A stretch of DNA of 64,000 nt from SHAN690 sp023262195 (GCA_038142005.1 JAYQJE010000001.1:1224787-1288786); one strand, 5' to 3'. Shown: positions 11,776 through 25,380, counted from the first letter of the stretch. Numbers and translations: made by a program. The notes: a model not told the origin generated them from the letters alone.

Positions 11776-11849
11776 AGTCCCGTAGCTCAGCTGGTTAGAG
11801 CGCTACACTGATAATGTAGAGGCCCGCGGTTCAAGTCCGCGCGGGACTA
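11776..11849 (+). tRNA. tRNA-Ile (GAT)
   Basis: 74 bases. Acceptor stem AGTCCCG pairs with CGGGACT, discriminator A at 11849; anticodon loop CTGATAA gives GAT. The T-loop TTCAAGT is present. No CCA is encoded. It lies in the 16S-23S spacer, as usual for this operon type. Confidence 0.97.
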
Positions 11850-11930
11850 CTCAATTCACAAGCAAAAAGTGACTGCCACTAGGTAGTCTCCAATTGTGAG
11901 TTAGACCTTGCGGTCTATTTGAAAAACACT

Positions 11931-12004
11931 GGGGGATTAGCTCAGCTGGCTAGAGCACCTGCCTTGCACGCAGGGGGTCATCGGTTCGAATCCGTTATCC
12001 TCCA
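11931..12004 (+). tRNA. tRNA-Ala (TGC)
   Basis: 74 bases. Acceptor GGGGGAT pairs with ATCCTCC (one G-U), discriminator A at 12004; anticodon loop CTTGCAC gives TGC; T-loop TTCGAAT present. No encoded CCA. It is the second spacer tRNA of the operon. Confidence 0.97.
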
Positions 12005-12090
12005 CTAGTATTATAATCTGTTCTTTTATGTTGGTTTAGTTTTAGAAATGGTGCAAATCCATTCCCAACACTTTTCTCTAAATGAGAAAA

Positions 12091-12101
12091 AGTTCTTTGA
12101 A
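12091..12101 (+). promoter_or_regulatory. boxA-like site before 23S rRNA
   Basis: AGTTCTTTGAA, identical to the element in the 16S leader at 10051-10061. It sits just before the 23S processing stem. Confidence 0.55.
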
Positions 12102-12120
12102 ATCTTGAATAATATTATAA
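12101..12120 (+). other. 5' arm of 23S rRNA processing stem
   Basis: The 20 bases at 12101-12120 are the exact reverse complement of 14927-14946, so they enclose the whole 23S gene in a perfect 20-bp stem. This is the expected RNase III-type processing stem and helps place both ends of 23S. Confidence 0.85.
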
Positions 12121-12123
12121 GAG

Positions 12124-14930
<2,807 letters not shown>

Positions 14931-14953
14931 AATATTATTCAAGATTCGATATT

Positions 14954-15068
<115 letters not shown>

Positions 15069-15072
15069 TCTT

Positions 15073-15105
15073 AAAAGCCTCATACATTTGTATGAGGCTT
15101 TTTTT
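15073..15105 (+). terminator. rRNA operon terminator
   Basis: A 13-bp perfect stem (15073-15085 with 15090-15102) with a four-base loop runs into a tract of T. It directly follows 5S and ends before the next gene's ATG at 15118. Confidence 0.92.
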
Positions 15106-15117
15106 ATCCTTTTCCCT

Positions 15118-16902
15118 ATGAGGAAATCATTTGTAATAATCTCCTTTGTGCTCCATTCTACTGCAATCCTATCACAAAAAGGATTCATAAGCAGAGATAT
15201 ATTGCCTTGGTATCAGAATGTTGGGTTTGTGCATGATTCAATTGAATCTGTAAACTATTCCTTCACGACCGGTCTTTTTCTAGGTATCGAAGAGGGTTTG
15301 GTTAATAAAATGAGGTTAAACAGTGCCTCAATTTTCGTGGATTCAAATTCATATTCTGAAGCCAACTTCATAATAGGTAATCAAGCCGAAAACCTAAATC
15401 AATCTATAGGAATTGACCTAATAAGGCCAATAAATGAACGAGGCGTGTTTGAATTTAGGTTTAAACGCACTTCTAATGCAGGCTGGATTGACTATTCGTT
15501 TTTTCGAGAGAATAGAGGTATTGTAAAGCTCAATTATATGGTTTCGGATAGGTGGAGTTTGTCTACGAATATTCGAGGAAGAAGTAGAAATATCGAAACC
15601 AATTTTGGAATTATCGATTCTACCCAGTTTTCAATTCTTCAGAATGGACCTGATCTTGGTCTTGCTGCAAATACGCGAGGATCCACAGCATTGTTGAGGC
15701 TTGGCGGTCTTAATGGGACTGTCGTGGCAACCTATGAGGTTTCAGAAACCCAAAGGTTAAAGACTTGGATTACTTTACCAGTTGGAGCACATTACACTAG
15801 ATTTATGTTTCGAGACGGTAATACTGATAGCTTGGTTTATGAATCGCTGGGTGCAAATGCAATAAATTCTGTAAATGATTCTACCGTATTGTTTGGAACA
15901 TTGGTGGAACCAGGTATCCAAGGGGTGTTTAGAATAGATTCTATAAAGAGTCTAAAATTCAAATCATCGGTCAAACAGGAGTGGTTCTTAATAGCAAATA
16001 ATGGCCTGAGGAGACCATTTAATCAGAGTTATAGGCAATTCGTATCAGTGAACGGCTCTAGGTTGAATATTGAAGCAAATGGTCAATATTTTACATCAGG
16101 TTATAACTCTGGAGATAATAATTGGAGACTTACAACGGATTATAAACTATGGGAAAGGAAATCGACTGGGGATTCGCTTGAAACCGATATGATAAAGAAA
16201 GGGTCAAGGAGTGTATCATTTAATGCTTCAATTTTTGGTTATAATAACCGACCCGGACTTATTTATACAGACTATCGTTCAGACTTTCGAAACATATCGA
16301 ATTCACTATCTAATGTGCGCTTTAACCAATATAAGCTAGGACTTCGATATTTTTCTGATCAGCTAGATCTTGGGCTTTCAGGTCAGTATGAAGTGATTGA
16401 CAACTTCACCTATTTTGATAGATTCTCTGTGGTGAATCAAATCAATAGAAACACCGAGGTGTATAGGATCGGTATGGATATTAGGTATGCTGTTAAATGG
16501 CTTTCTATTTCATCTTCTGTCATTCGTCAAATTAGTAACGATATTGAGAGTCACGTCCCAATGCCAGAATGGATAAACTACAGTAGCATAAAGAATCACT
16601 GGCCGTTGTTCTCAAATAAGCTCCGATTGTCATATGGAGTTCGCTCTATATACTATACAGGATATTTCGCTCGAGGAGTAAATCCTGTATTAAATATACT
16701 TTACGTTCAAAACATCCACAATTTTGGTGACTTTTTGCAAGTCGATGCATTTACCTATATAAATATTCGATCTGTTGAAGTTGGTATTTACCTACAAAAT
16801 GCGCTCTATGGTGTCACTAATGATAACCCTCTTATTGCTCCACATTATGTTATAATGCCCCGAAACCTGATGCTGAACATAAACTGGAAGTTTAAAAACT
16901 AA
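15118..16902 (+). CDS. Putative outer-membrane porin (Porin_10-like)
   Basis: A 594-residue predicted outer-membrane beta-barrel. The signal peptide is at residues 1-20 (MRKSFVIISFVLHSTAILSQ), after which the chain is made of alternating strands and ends in NLMLNINWKFKN, a typical last barrel strand with a C-terminal aromatic region. Length and pattern (WYQNVGF near the start, RFNQYKLGLRYF in the middle) fit the Bacteroidota putative porin family. I chose ATG 15118; the in-frame TTG at 15088 is inside the rRNA terminator hairpin. Its stop overlaps the convergent gene by four bases. The solute passed is unknown. Confidence 0.8.
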   Translation: MRKSFVIISFVLHSTAILSQKGFISRDILPWYQNVGFVHDSIESVNYSFTTGLFLGIEEGLVNKMRLNSASIFVDSNSYSEANFIIGNQAENLNQSIGIDLIRPINERGVFEFRFKRTSNAGWIDYSFFRENRGIVKLNYMVSDRWSLSTNIRGRSRNIETNFGIIDSTQFSILQNGPDLGLAANTRGSTALLRLGGLNGTVVATYEVSETQRLKTWITLPVGAHYTRFMFRDGNTDSLVYESLGANAINSVNDSTVLFGTLVEPGIQGVFRIDSIKSLKFKSSVKQEWFLIANNGLRRPFNQSYRQFVSVNGSRLNIEANGQYFTSGYNSGDNNWRLTTDYKLWERKSTGDSLETDMIKKGSRSVSFNASIFGYNNRPGLIYTDYRSDFRNISNSLSNVRFNQYKLGLRYFSDQLDLGLSGQYEVIDNFTYFDRFSVVNQINRNTEVYRIGMDIRYAVKWLSISSSVIRQISNDIESHVPMPEWINYSSIKNHWPLFSNKLRLSYGVRSIYYTGYFARGVNPVLNILYVQNIHNFGDFLQVDAFTYINIRSVEVGIYLQNALYGVTNDNPLIAPHYVIMPRNLMLNINWKFKN

Positions 16903-18167
16903 GTCTTTTGTTTTTTCTTCTTAGCTGCAGGGAATAGGACGTTATTCAATATCAATCTATATCCAGGGGAATTGGGATGTAAATTAAGGTCAGTAGGAGG
17001 ATCGCCTACGAAATGTTGGTAGTCTTCAGGGTCATGTCCTCCGTAGAATGTCCATTGTCCTTTTCCGAATTCACCGTGAATGTATTTAGCGGTTCCAATG
17101 CCTTTATTATCAGCCAGTACTAGTACGTTGGGTTTGATGTATTTTAGATTGTAGGATGTTGTTTGACCCATAAATCCCTTAATTATTGTTTCATGATTTT
17201 GACAGAGCATGGTGGGTACAGGATCCCACTTTGCAGAGAAATCGAAAAGAGTAAAAAAGTCTTGTTTTTGTCCAGCTCTATTATGAAACATTGTACCATC
17301 GATTGATGAGAACTCATATTCAATGGGGTTTTGGCTCAATTGATAGTTTTCGAAAGCAAACCCTTGCCCGAAATCAATTTTCTGTTGAGCATTTGGATCT
17401 GCGGGATCACCATCAAACATTGATTCGCAGATGTCCACACCCTCTGCGGAAATCGCTATATCGTATGAATCTGTTCCAGAGCACATAGAAAAGAGAAAAC
17501 CGCCACCAGAGGTATATTCCTTAATACGCAAAGCAACGGCCAATTTTAGATCTGAGACTTTGGCGAAGCCCAGACGTGCGGCAGTAGTCTCAAATTCCTT
17601 GACCTGATCTTGATACCATTTTGCATTTCTGTACGACCCGTAAAATTTACCATATTGACCTGTAAAGTCTTCATGATGAAGATGCAGCCAGTCGTATAGA
17701 TGCAGGTTTCCGTTTATGATTTCATCATCATATATAACATCATACGGTATTTCTGCGTATGTGAGCACTAAGGTTACTGCATCATCCCATGGTTGTGCAG
17801 ACTTGGGGGAGTAAACCGCAATTTTTGGCGCTTTCTCTAGCTTAACCGCATCTTGATTAATCTCGGGGTTAGATATCTCAAGTAAAATTGATGCGGCTCT
17901 AGCATCCGGTATTGTCTCATACGTTACTCCGCGAATGACCAGCTCACTCTCGATTTCTTTATAGGCATCGATCATAAAACTTCCACCACGGTAGTTGAGT
18001 AGCCATTGAACCTCAACATCACGTTCGAGGGACCAAAACGCAATCCCATAAGCTTTCAGATGGTTTGCCTGATCGCTATCCATCGGAACGAGCAGCTTAG
18101 TGCTAAACCCTGAATAACTAATTAATAAGAGTAAAAAGAGTATTGAACTAGAACGGAGGTTCTTCAT
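16899..18167 (-). CDS. Conserved secreted protein named 'asparagine synthetase B' in Bacteroidota, function unknown
   Basis: 422 residues from ATG 18167, with a signal-like segment (SSSILFLLLLISYSGFS). Bacteroidota homologues are often labelled asparagine synthetase B, but I see neither an N-terminal MCG glutaminase nor an SGGLDS ATP motif. The C-terminal block (IKPNVLVLADN, KYIHGEFGKGQWTFYGGHDP, DLNLHPNSPGYRLILNNVL) is the strongly conserved part. A GxCSGTDSYD-like stretch (FSMCSGTDSYD) and the HxxHHEDFTGQYG region hint at a glutamine-amidotransferase-like or BPL_N-like fold, but that is inference. The start overlaps the dnaB stop by 20 bases. Extending upstream would only re-read dnaB in another frame. 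Confidence 0.75.
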   Translation of the reverse strand: MKNLRSSSILFLLLLISYSGFSTKLLVPMDSDQANHLKAYGIAFWSLERDVEVQWLLNYRGGSFMIDAYKEIESELVIRGVTYETIPDARAASILLEISNPEINQDAVKLEKAPKIAVYSPKSAQPWDDAVTLVLTYAEIPYDVIYDDEIINGNLHLYDWLHLHHEDFTGQYGKFYGSYRNAKWYQDQVKEFETTAARLGFAKVSDLKLAVALRIKEYTSGGGFLFSMCSGTDSYDIAISAEGVDICESMFDGDPADPNAQQKIDFGQGFAFENYQLSQNPIEYEFSSIDGTMFHNRAGQKQDFFTLFDFSAKWDPVPTMLCQNHETIIKGFMGQTTSYNLKYIKPNVLVLADNKGIGTAKYIHGEFGKGQWTFYGGHDPEDYQHFVGDPPTDLNLHPNSPGYRLILNNVLFPAAKKKKQKT

Positions 18168-19677
18168 CCGAATCATCAATCTCATCAAGTTTGCTTGACC
18201 GAAGTACTTGTTTACCGTAATTGTCTTCGATGGATGCTCCAAAGTCTGCATTTGGTTCGAAGTTATCATTATCCCAATTGACAAACTTGGCCAAGTGATT
18301 TTGAAAACGAATTTTAACGTCCTCGGTTGACCCATTTCTATGTTTGGCGATGATAAGCTCAGCTAGCCCTTGGGTACTATTATGTTGATCGTCTTCTGTG
18401 ATGCCGTAATATTCAGGTCTGTATATAAACATTACCATATCCGCATCTTGTTCAATGGCGCCAGATTCACGTAAGTCACTCAACTGTGGTCTCTTATCAC
18501 CACCACGAGTTTCAACCGCTCTACTTAATTGACTTAAGGCAATCACTGGAATATCCAATTCTTTTGCAATTCCTTTTACGGCTCGAGATATGGTACTAAT
18601 TTCTTGCTCGCGGTTTCCTTTACCACCTTCTACTGAGGCAGTCATCAATTGTAAATAGTCTATTATGACCATTTGAATATCACGTTCTGCCTTTAATCTT
18701 CTGCATTGGGCACGAAGCTCAAAAACAGAAAGGCCTGGGGTGTCGTTGATGTAAATTGGCGCATTGGTGAGGGGACCAATTTTAGAGTTTAACTGTTCCC
18801 ATTCCCAACCTTCTAAGGTTCCTTTCTTGAGTTTTTCTCCAGATATTTCAGTTTCACTTGAGATTAATCTATTTACTAATTGAAGCGAAGACATTTCTAA
18901 TGAAAACACCGCTACAGGACGCTTAAAGTCTACGGCTGCATTTCTAGCCAAAGACAAAACAAAGGCAGTTTTACCCATACCTGGCCGCGCTGCCAAAACA
19001 ATCATATCTGACTTTTGAAACCCTCCAGTAACACGATCGAGGTTTGCAAATCCAGTTGGGACACCACTTGTACCATCTTGCTTGCTTATTATTTCGAGTT
19101 GTCTTACGGCCTTGTTTAGAAGCTTGTCCATACCCTCATAAGACTTTCTAATATTGCCTTCAGCCACCTCGAATAATTTGGCTTCTGCACCATCTAATAA
19201 GTCGAATACATCGATGGTTTCATCATATGCCTGCTTGATAGTGTCGCTTGAGATTTTTATAAGCTCTCGCTGGATGTGCTTTTGAGAAATAATTCTGGCA
19301 TGAAACTCTACGTTTGCCGATGAGGCCACACGATTGGTTAATTGAGCTATATAAAACGCTCCGCCTACTATGTCTAGCTCTCCTCGTTTTCTCAATTCTT
19401 GAGTTACGGTGAGAATGTCAATCGGCTCGGACTTTTGAAATAAGTCCATAATAGCAGCATAAATTCGTTGGTGATCTTCCTTGTAAAAACTTTCTGGTTT
19501 TAGGATGTCGATCACATCAGTCAAGGCTTCCTTATCCAACAAAAGTGCACCAAGCACAGCCTCTTCAAGATCAACGGCTTGTGGAGGAAGCTTTCCATAG
19601 TCAGGCGTGTTCACGGGATTTCTTACCACGCTCAGTTTTTTCTTCGATGGTGAAGTTTTTGGCTCAGTTTCTTCCAT
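18148..19677 (-). CDS. dnaB: Replicative DNA helicase DnaB
   Basis: 509 residues, the hexameric 5'-3' helicase at the replication fork. The N-terminal primase-interaction domain starts at PPQAVDLEEAVLGALLLD (about residue 31). The RecA-like domain has Walker A ARPGMGKT at residues 231-238, Walker B region MVIIDYLQLM, and the motif block SQLSRAVETRGGDKRPQLSD followed by LRESGAIEQDAD. Length is normal and no intein is present. Only about 140 bases separate its start from the stop of the next gene upstream on the same strand. Confidence 0.97.
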   Translation of the reverse strand: MEETEPKTSPSKKKLSVVRNPVNTPDYGKLPPQAVDLEEAVLGALLLDKEALTDVIDILKPESFYKEDHQRIYAAIMDLFQKSEPIDILTVTQELRKRGELDIVGGAFYIAQLTNRVASSANVEFHARIISQKHIQRELIKISSDTIKQAYDETIDVFDLLDGAEAKLFEVAEGNIRKSYEGMDKLLNKAVRQLEIISKQDGTSGVPTGFANLDRVTGGFQKSDMIVLAARPGMGKTAFVLSLARNAAVDFKRPVAVFSLEMSSLQLVNRLISSETEISGEKLKKGTLEGWEWEQLNSKIGPLTNAPIYINDTPGLSVFELRAQCRRLKAERDIQMVIIDYLQLMTASVEGGKGNREQEISTISRAVKGIAKELDIPVIALSQLSRAVETRGGDKRPQLSDLRESGAIEQDADMVMFIYRPEYYGITEDDQHNSTQGLAELIIAKHRNGSTEDVKIRFQNHLAKFVNWDNDNFEPNADFGASIEDNYGKQVLRSSKLDEIDDSDEEPPF

Positions 19678-19820
19678 GAAGCAAAGTTAAAATTAGGTTG
19701 AGCGGAAAGTGGAATTGGATACGATAGTTATGATGGGTCTGTAAAAATTTGAGTCAACAGTGTATCCTTGTTCATCATTGCATTTATGAACTTATCAATA
19801 GTCTTTCAACTGTTGAAACC

Positions 19821-20282
19821 TTAAGGTCGTTGAAAAACCATTCTTATATGTGGAATGCCATCTTCAAGATACATCCGACCAGTGGGAGCAAAACCAAGCT
19901 CTCTATAAAAGCTTGTCAGATACACTTGTGCTGAAAGCGAAATGGGTTTAGAAGAATTGGTCTCTGCCTTTATGTAGTTAGTTATGCGTTCAACAATCGT
20001 ACGGGAGTATCCATGACCTCGATGTTTTGAGTCAATTAAAATTCTACCAATTTTCCACTCATGTTCATCAAGCATTCGGGCATAGCCAATCACAGTTTTA
20101 TCAGATATGGCGTAAAAATGCATTGCATTTATGTCGTCATCATCAGGATCCAGGTATACGCATTGTTGCTCCACAACAAAAATTTCACTTCTTAATGCTA
20201 GAATTTGGTGCCAAGTTAGGGGCGGTATAGCCGAAAGCTTGTTAACCTGGATGTTCAAATCAGGACGTGGTTTATTCATCAA
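19821..20282 (-). CDS. GNAT-family N-acetyltransferase (ElaA-like)
   Basis: 153 residues. The start (LTWHQILALRSEIFVVEQQCVY) and the following DPDD are characteristic of the ElaA branch. The acetyl-CoA binding loop reads GRILIDSKHRGHGYSRTIVE (Q/RxxGxG/A form), and the C-terminal FYRELGFAPTGRMYLEDGIPH is also typical. The substrate of ElaA-type enzymes is not settled. The gene stands alone; about 175 bases with an inverted repeat separate it from the helicase gene. Confidence 0.88.
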   Translation of the reverse strand: MMNKPRPDLNIQVNKLSAIPPLTWHQILALRSEIFVVEQQCVYLDPDDDDINAMHFYAISDKTVIGYARMLDEHEWKIGRILIDSKHRGHGYSRTIVERITNYIKAETNSSKPISLSAQVYLTSFYRELGFAPTGRMYLEDGIPHIRMVFQRP

Positions 20283-20339
20283 CGTGATTTTTTCTTTGTT
20301 GAAAGGTATATCGATAAAGATAAGAACAGGTTCACCGCC

Positions 20340-20405
20340 TTAAAATGGATTTAGCTTGATACTCTTTCCAATCGTATAGACCTAAGAACTACAAATCCAT
20401 TTTAA
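20340..20405. repeat. Inverted repeat, 13 bp perfect arms, 40-base spacer
   Basis: TTAAAATGGATTT at 20340-20352 and its exact reverse complement at 20393-20405 flank 40 bases in the gap between the acetyltransferase start and the helicase stop. It lacks a T-tract, so it is a poor intrinsic terminator; it could be a folded RNA 3' end or a degenerate small mobile repeat. Only one copy is seen in the window. Confidence 0.5.
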
Positions 20406-20456
20406 TGTCAATCTGAAATATGTGTGGATATTAATGGTCAGTGATGAAGTGCCAGA

Positions 20457-23028
20457 TTATAGAGTCATCGAAGCCGATTGACTATCCCACTCTGGCCAAT
20501 TTGTTACAAAGCCCAATTCCTTTGATTGGGGCATACTCGTGGATTTAGCTCCTTTGCTTGGTTTCTTTTGTTTCATGAAAATATCGAGACTTTTTGCCGC
20601 TCTTGTAAATGCCACATAAAGTGTGTTAATCTCATCAAGCAATGATTTATCCGCCTCTACCTGATAGTAAGATTCGAATGGAGTGTTTTGAAGTGAGCTC
20701 ACCTTGAGATACAGATGTTCAAGGTGGGGAACATTCAAAGTGTTTTCAATCCAAGTATATTCCTTCGTTAAGTTTTTTGACTTCAATTCGGGAATACAGA
20801 CGATCACCGATGGGAACTCAAGTCCCTTTGATTTGTGAATTGTCATAATCCTAATCGCATTCACTCCAGTGGGTGAGTCTATACTTAGTTTACTGGCTGT
20901 AGTCTGCCAGTATTCCGTAAAGGACTGCTTATACTTTATGTTGGATTGTTCATATTCTAACGCATGGTCTAGCAGTTTTTGAATGAAGCTGGATTGAGTA
21001 TTAAGGCCAAAAGCTATTGCTGTGCTGTGTAGAAACTCAAAAGAGTTTGATATCTCATGCCTGTCAGGCAAATACAGACCAAGCTGGGTGAGTAGTTTGG
21101 TAAACGACCACTTGTCACGATAGCATGAGAGCGCCAGGGTGTGAAGTTCTTGGTTGATCTTTTTGAGTGCTTCGCATACGCAATCCATTTCTGAACGAGA
21201 AAATGGTTTAAAGGATCGTCTACACATCTTAAAGTGAGAATGAGCAGCATTACATCTTTGTTGTTTTCCAAAAGGAGACTTTCATCACTGGCAACGGGAT
21301 ATCCAGCTTCTATGAGCTTTGAAGCTATGAAAGAAGCTTCTTTATTAGTGCGGAAGAGAATACAGATATCGTTTATTGGAATTTTTCAATTCGTGTCATT
21401 TGGTTCAACCTTGACTCGATGGCATTGAAAAAGTCAAGTAAAGCGTCATCGCTTTGACTTGTATCCACCAGATCAAATCTTACGGAACCACCATCTTTCT
21501 TTATGTGTTTTTGAGCGACATCTTTGTATGTGCTTGCCAGACTTTGAGGTAATGCGTTTACTAGGTCCTTGAAAAACCGATTATTGAATTTAATTATCGA
21601 TGGTGCTGATCGGTAATTGAACTCTAGGACATGAGACTCATATTCTGAAGTAAAGAGTAATTGTGACTCTCGGGCCACAGTAGGAAGTTCAACAAATTGC
21701 TGCGGTTCACTTCCTCTAAACCTGTAAATTGACTGTTTAGCATCACCAACGATTAAGGTTGAATTGCCCTCTGCAAGAGCATTTTCGACCAATGGAATTA
21801 GATTGAGCCATTGCAGTTTTGATGTATCTTGAAACTCATCGATCATTATGTGTTGAAACCGCTGTCCAATTCGCTCATAGATGAATGGAGTGGCTTCCTC
21901 ACTGAAGTTTTCACTCAGTATTTGGTAGAAATCGGATAGCAATTGCTGATTGTCTTCCTCTTTTACCGATTGGAGAATCTGCCTCAAATAACCAATTAGC
22001 GCCATTCGAAAAACTTGGCTCTTAAGGTTGATGAGTAATAGGCAATTGCCAATCTCATCATGAATCTGTTCAATTTTGTGATACTGTGATTGCCACGCTT
22101 CTACTATGCCCAAAACATGGTCAGGCGCGCTTTTACTAGCCCATTTATTTTCTTCAATGGTGGCCACCACCCTTGAGTTTGGACTCCATACGTATTCCAG
22201 GTTGCCCTCTTTAGCTTTAGAGAAGTATCCAAATATTCCAGTTTTCCCAAAGTAAAAATCCGAATAGGTTAAACCCAGATTCTCAGCTTGATTTATTGCC
22301 GTATTGCCAATCTCAATTACCTGGTTTTTACATTGCTCGACCCTCTGGTCAATCCAATTAAGGATATCTGAAGTGCTTTCCCAATCCAGCGTTTCAAAGT
22401 TTCGAGCATTTAAAAAGAAATCTTCATCCGTCAATTGATAAATGAGATTCTCAATAGAGCCTGATACATTCCACGATTTATCTCGCGTGGTTTGGTGTTT
22501 CACATAGGACAAAATGATTTCAGTTATATCTTTTTCATCACATACACGTGAGAATAGTTCAGCCGAGACCCGCTCCGTAATTTGTTGTTGATCGATTTCA
22601 ACTTCAAAGTTGCTTGTAAGTCCTTGGTCTGAGGAAAACAATCTCACAAGACGATGTACGAACTTATCAATGGTGATTACCGAGAATTCACCATAATGCT
22701 GTATCAGCCTGTTTAGAATGCGATTGCTCCGTGCTGATATTTCTTCTTGACTTATTTGTAAATCGTCTTCCAGCAAGTTGATCATTGCTTGAATATCACT
22801 TCGATCTGTTTTATTACCTGCAAATCCCGACAAATAAGCCAGAATACGCTCTTTCATTTCGTGAGCGGCCTTCACAGTAAAGGTTATCGCCAATATGCGT
22901 TTAAAATAATTGGGGTCTTTATGTGATAATATCACGTTCAAATACTTCCGCGCCAGGGTAAACGTTTTTCCAGAGCCAGCAGAACTCTTATAAACTTGGA
23001 AATTCTTAGAAATTTGCATGGATGACAA
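20457..23028 (-). CDS. UvrD/AddA-type DNA helicase, two apparent frameshifts
   Basis: A superfamily 1 helicase of the UvrD/RecB/AddA branch, expected in double-strand-break processing. The 23028-21373 frame has motif I SAGSGKTFTLARK, Ia AITFTVKAAHEMKERI, II MIDEFQDTSKLQW and III IVGDAKQSIYRFRGSEP. After a one-base loss near 21379, NDICILFRTNKEASFI continues. A second loss near 21176 leads to the 21227-20457 frame with TIHKSKGLEFPSVIVC (V) and LYVAFTRAAKSL (VI). Total about 857 residues. It stops shortly after motif VI without the C-terminal PD-(D/E)XK nuclease domain usual in longer Bacteroidota relatives; no third shift that would restore one was found. No AddB-like partner is in the window. 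Confidence 0.88.
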
Positions 23029-23063
23029 TATTCAACTTTATTCTACAAACTGCGTCTTAGTAA

Positions 23064-25380
23064 TTGAAGATATCAATGCATTGTCTGCGGCTTAAATATT
23101 TGGTTTTAATGATCCCTTTTTTGATGGTCAAACCAGTGTTTGCTTCAGGGCCAGATCATGTTTTGCATCAATTTATCATGATGCTTAAACAGAATACAGA
23201 CGTTATTACTTTTTGCACCGATATGACTGATGAGTTGGGAGTTGAAGTTAAGCTTGTTAAGCTTTTATCTCCTAGCTTGAATATTGTTTTAATCGAGTAT
23301 GGTTCAGAAGTGTCAGAGGAAAAAGCCATGCGAAGGCTCATTCGGAAAAGTGAAGTGAAGCTGATTCAATTTAATCACACCAATTTGGAAATTAGAGACG
23401 CACCCAACGATTCACTGTATTCAAGGCAGTGGGCCTTTAATAACGATGGTGTAAATGGAGGCACTGGGTTATCTGATATTTCTGCCGAGGATGCTTGGGA
23501 TATTACAACAGGTGGCCTAAGTCCGGCCGGGGATTCTATAGTGGTAGCTGTAATAGACCAAGGTTTTCAAGTTAATCATCCAGACTTGGTTGACAATTTG
23601 TTTGTCAACCGAAATGAAATTCCTAATAACGGAATTGATGATGACCAGAATGGATATGTTGATGATGTGCAAGGATGGGACGTTTACTCAGGAGATCCAT
23701 TTCATCCAATAGACAACCATGGAACTCATGTGGCTGGTACGGTGGGTGCGACAGGAAATAATACCATAGGGGTGACTGGCGTAAACTGGAATGTGAAAAT
23801 CCTACCAGTTTCAGGCTCATCAACTTTAGAATCGATAGCCGTGGAGGCCTACGAATATGTTCTCAGCATGCGAAAGCTTTACAATGAATCGAACGGTGAA
23901 AAGGGTGCGTACGTTGTTGCTGCAAACTCTTCCTTTGGTGTAAACAATGGTGATCCATCGCAGTATCCAATATGGTGCGCAATGTTTGATTCACTTGGGT
24001 ATGAAGGGGTGCTGAGCGTGGGTGCAACTGCGAATGATGATGTTAATGTGGATGTCGTGGGCGATATCCCTACAGCTTGTCAAAGCGAGTTTTTGATTTC
24101 GGTGACCAATATGCGTTCAAACGATCAGTTAAATAATCAAGCAGGTTTTGGTCAAGAGAGCATTGACTTGGGAGCACCTGGCACCAATATTTTTTCAACT
24201 CGCGCTGGGGATGCATATGGTCTAAACAGTGGCACATCTATGGCTGCTCCACATGTGGCTGGAGCCATTGCTTTAATGTATAGTGCCATATGTCAAAATT
24301 ATTTTAACCGATATGCTGGTAGTCCGGCTGACTTGGCTTTGTTCGTAAAAGAAAAGCTATTGAACGGAGGTGTTGATGAAGTTTCGGCACTAGATGGAAT
24401 CACAGTCACGGGCGGAAGACTCAACCTATTCAAAAGTGTACTCAGTGTTTCGACACTATGTCCTCAAATTGTTTTTGAAAGCGAAATGAGCCAATGTGAT
24501 TCATGCACAGGAACAATAAAGGCATCATTACTCGGCACCTCAGGGCTCTCAAGTTTTTTATGGTCAACAGGTTCAACAACAGACTCCATAAGTGGACTTT
24601 GTGCAGGGGTTTATTATGTAACCGCAATCGACAATGATGGAGACACAACCATAGCTGGCTATGCATTGAGTGATAGCGGTGGCCCAGATTTAAATGTTAT
24701 TAAAAACAATGTTTCGTGTTTTGGTGGAGAAGTGGCGAAATTCAGGTGTCTGGTGGGAATGATTATCTGTGGAACGATGGGCCTTCTGGGGGAACGCGCA
24801 ATGCTTTAGAGTCAGGTAGTTATTTTGTTATGGCCACAGATTCCATCGGCTCATGTACAACTACGGTGGAGGTTGATATATTCTCACCTCAACCAATTAC
24901 AGCTTCGTATAGTTATAATCTTCCTACTTCGGATACGGCTAGTGATGGCAGCTTGTTTGTATACCCATCAGGGGAACTCCGCCCTATACATACCTATGGG
25001 AAACAGGGGACACCATTGATTCACTATTCAATAAAAAGCACGGCAAATATGGGATTACAATTACCGATGCTAACGGCTGTATACTTTCGGACTCAGGTCA
25101 ATTAGGTTTCCCTGTAGGTGTAAATGATATTGGTCAAAGCGCAGATCATTCGATATCCATATTTCCTAATCCTGCCAATAAGGTGGTACATGTGCAGTCT
25201 AAAATTGATCGAGGCTATGTGCGTATGTACAATGCTTGGGGAGGAATGGTCGGAGAATTTGACCTATCCTATGATGTTTCCATAGATACGCGAAAGCTGG
25301 CTAATGGAGTTTATTACCTTACTGTAATAAACCAAGAGAACAAAATGTCTACGAATTGTTTAATCGTAGTGCATGAGTAA
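23064..25380 (+). CDS. Subtilisin-like (S8) secreted peptidase with T9SS sorting domain, frameshifted
   Basis: A secreted serine protease. Signal peptide at residues 1-27; catalytic Asp165 in VVAVIDQGF, His219 in DNHGTHVAG and Ser392 in SGTSMAAPHVAG. After the peptidase come SprB-like or Ig-like segments (SSFLWSTGSTTDSISGL; GGTPPYTYLWETGD) and a C-terminal sorting domain (SIFPNPANK ... YLTVINQENK ... IVVHE). Two single-base losses, near 24725 and in the G4 run 24971-24974, split it into three frames; repaired length about 772 residues. The last eight bases overlap the start of the peroxidase gene. Expected at the cell surface or in the medium. Confidence 0.9.

Noticed and set aside
15088..15117. 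In-frame TTG start extending the porin upstream.
   Set aside because: It lies inside the rRNA terminator hairpin; the ATG at 15118 begins a clean signal peptide.
18168..18335. Upstream extension of the 'asparagine synthetase B'-type gene.
   Set aside because: It re-reads the dnaB C-terminus in another frame; the ATG at 18167 starts a normal signal segment.
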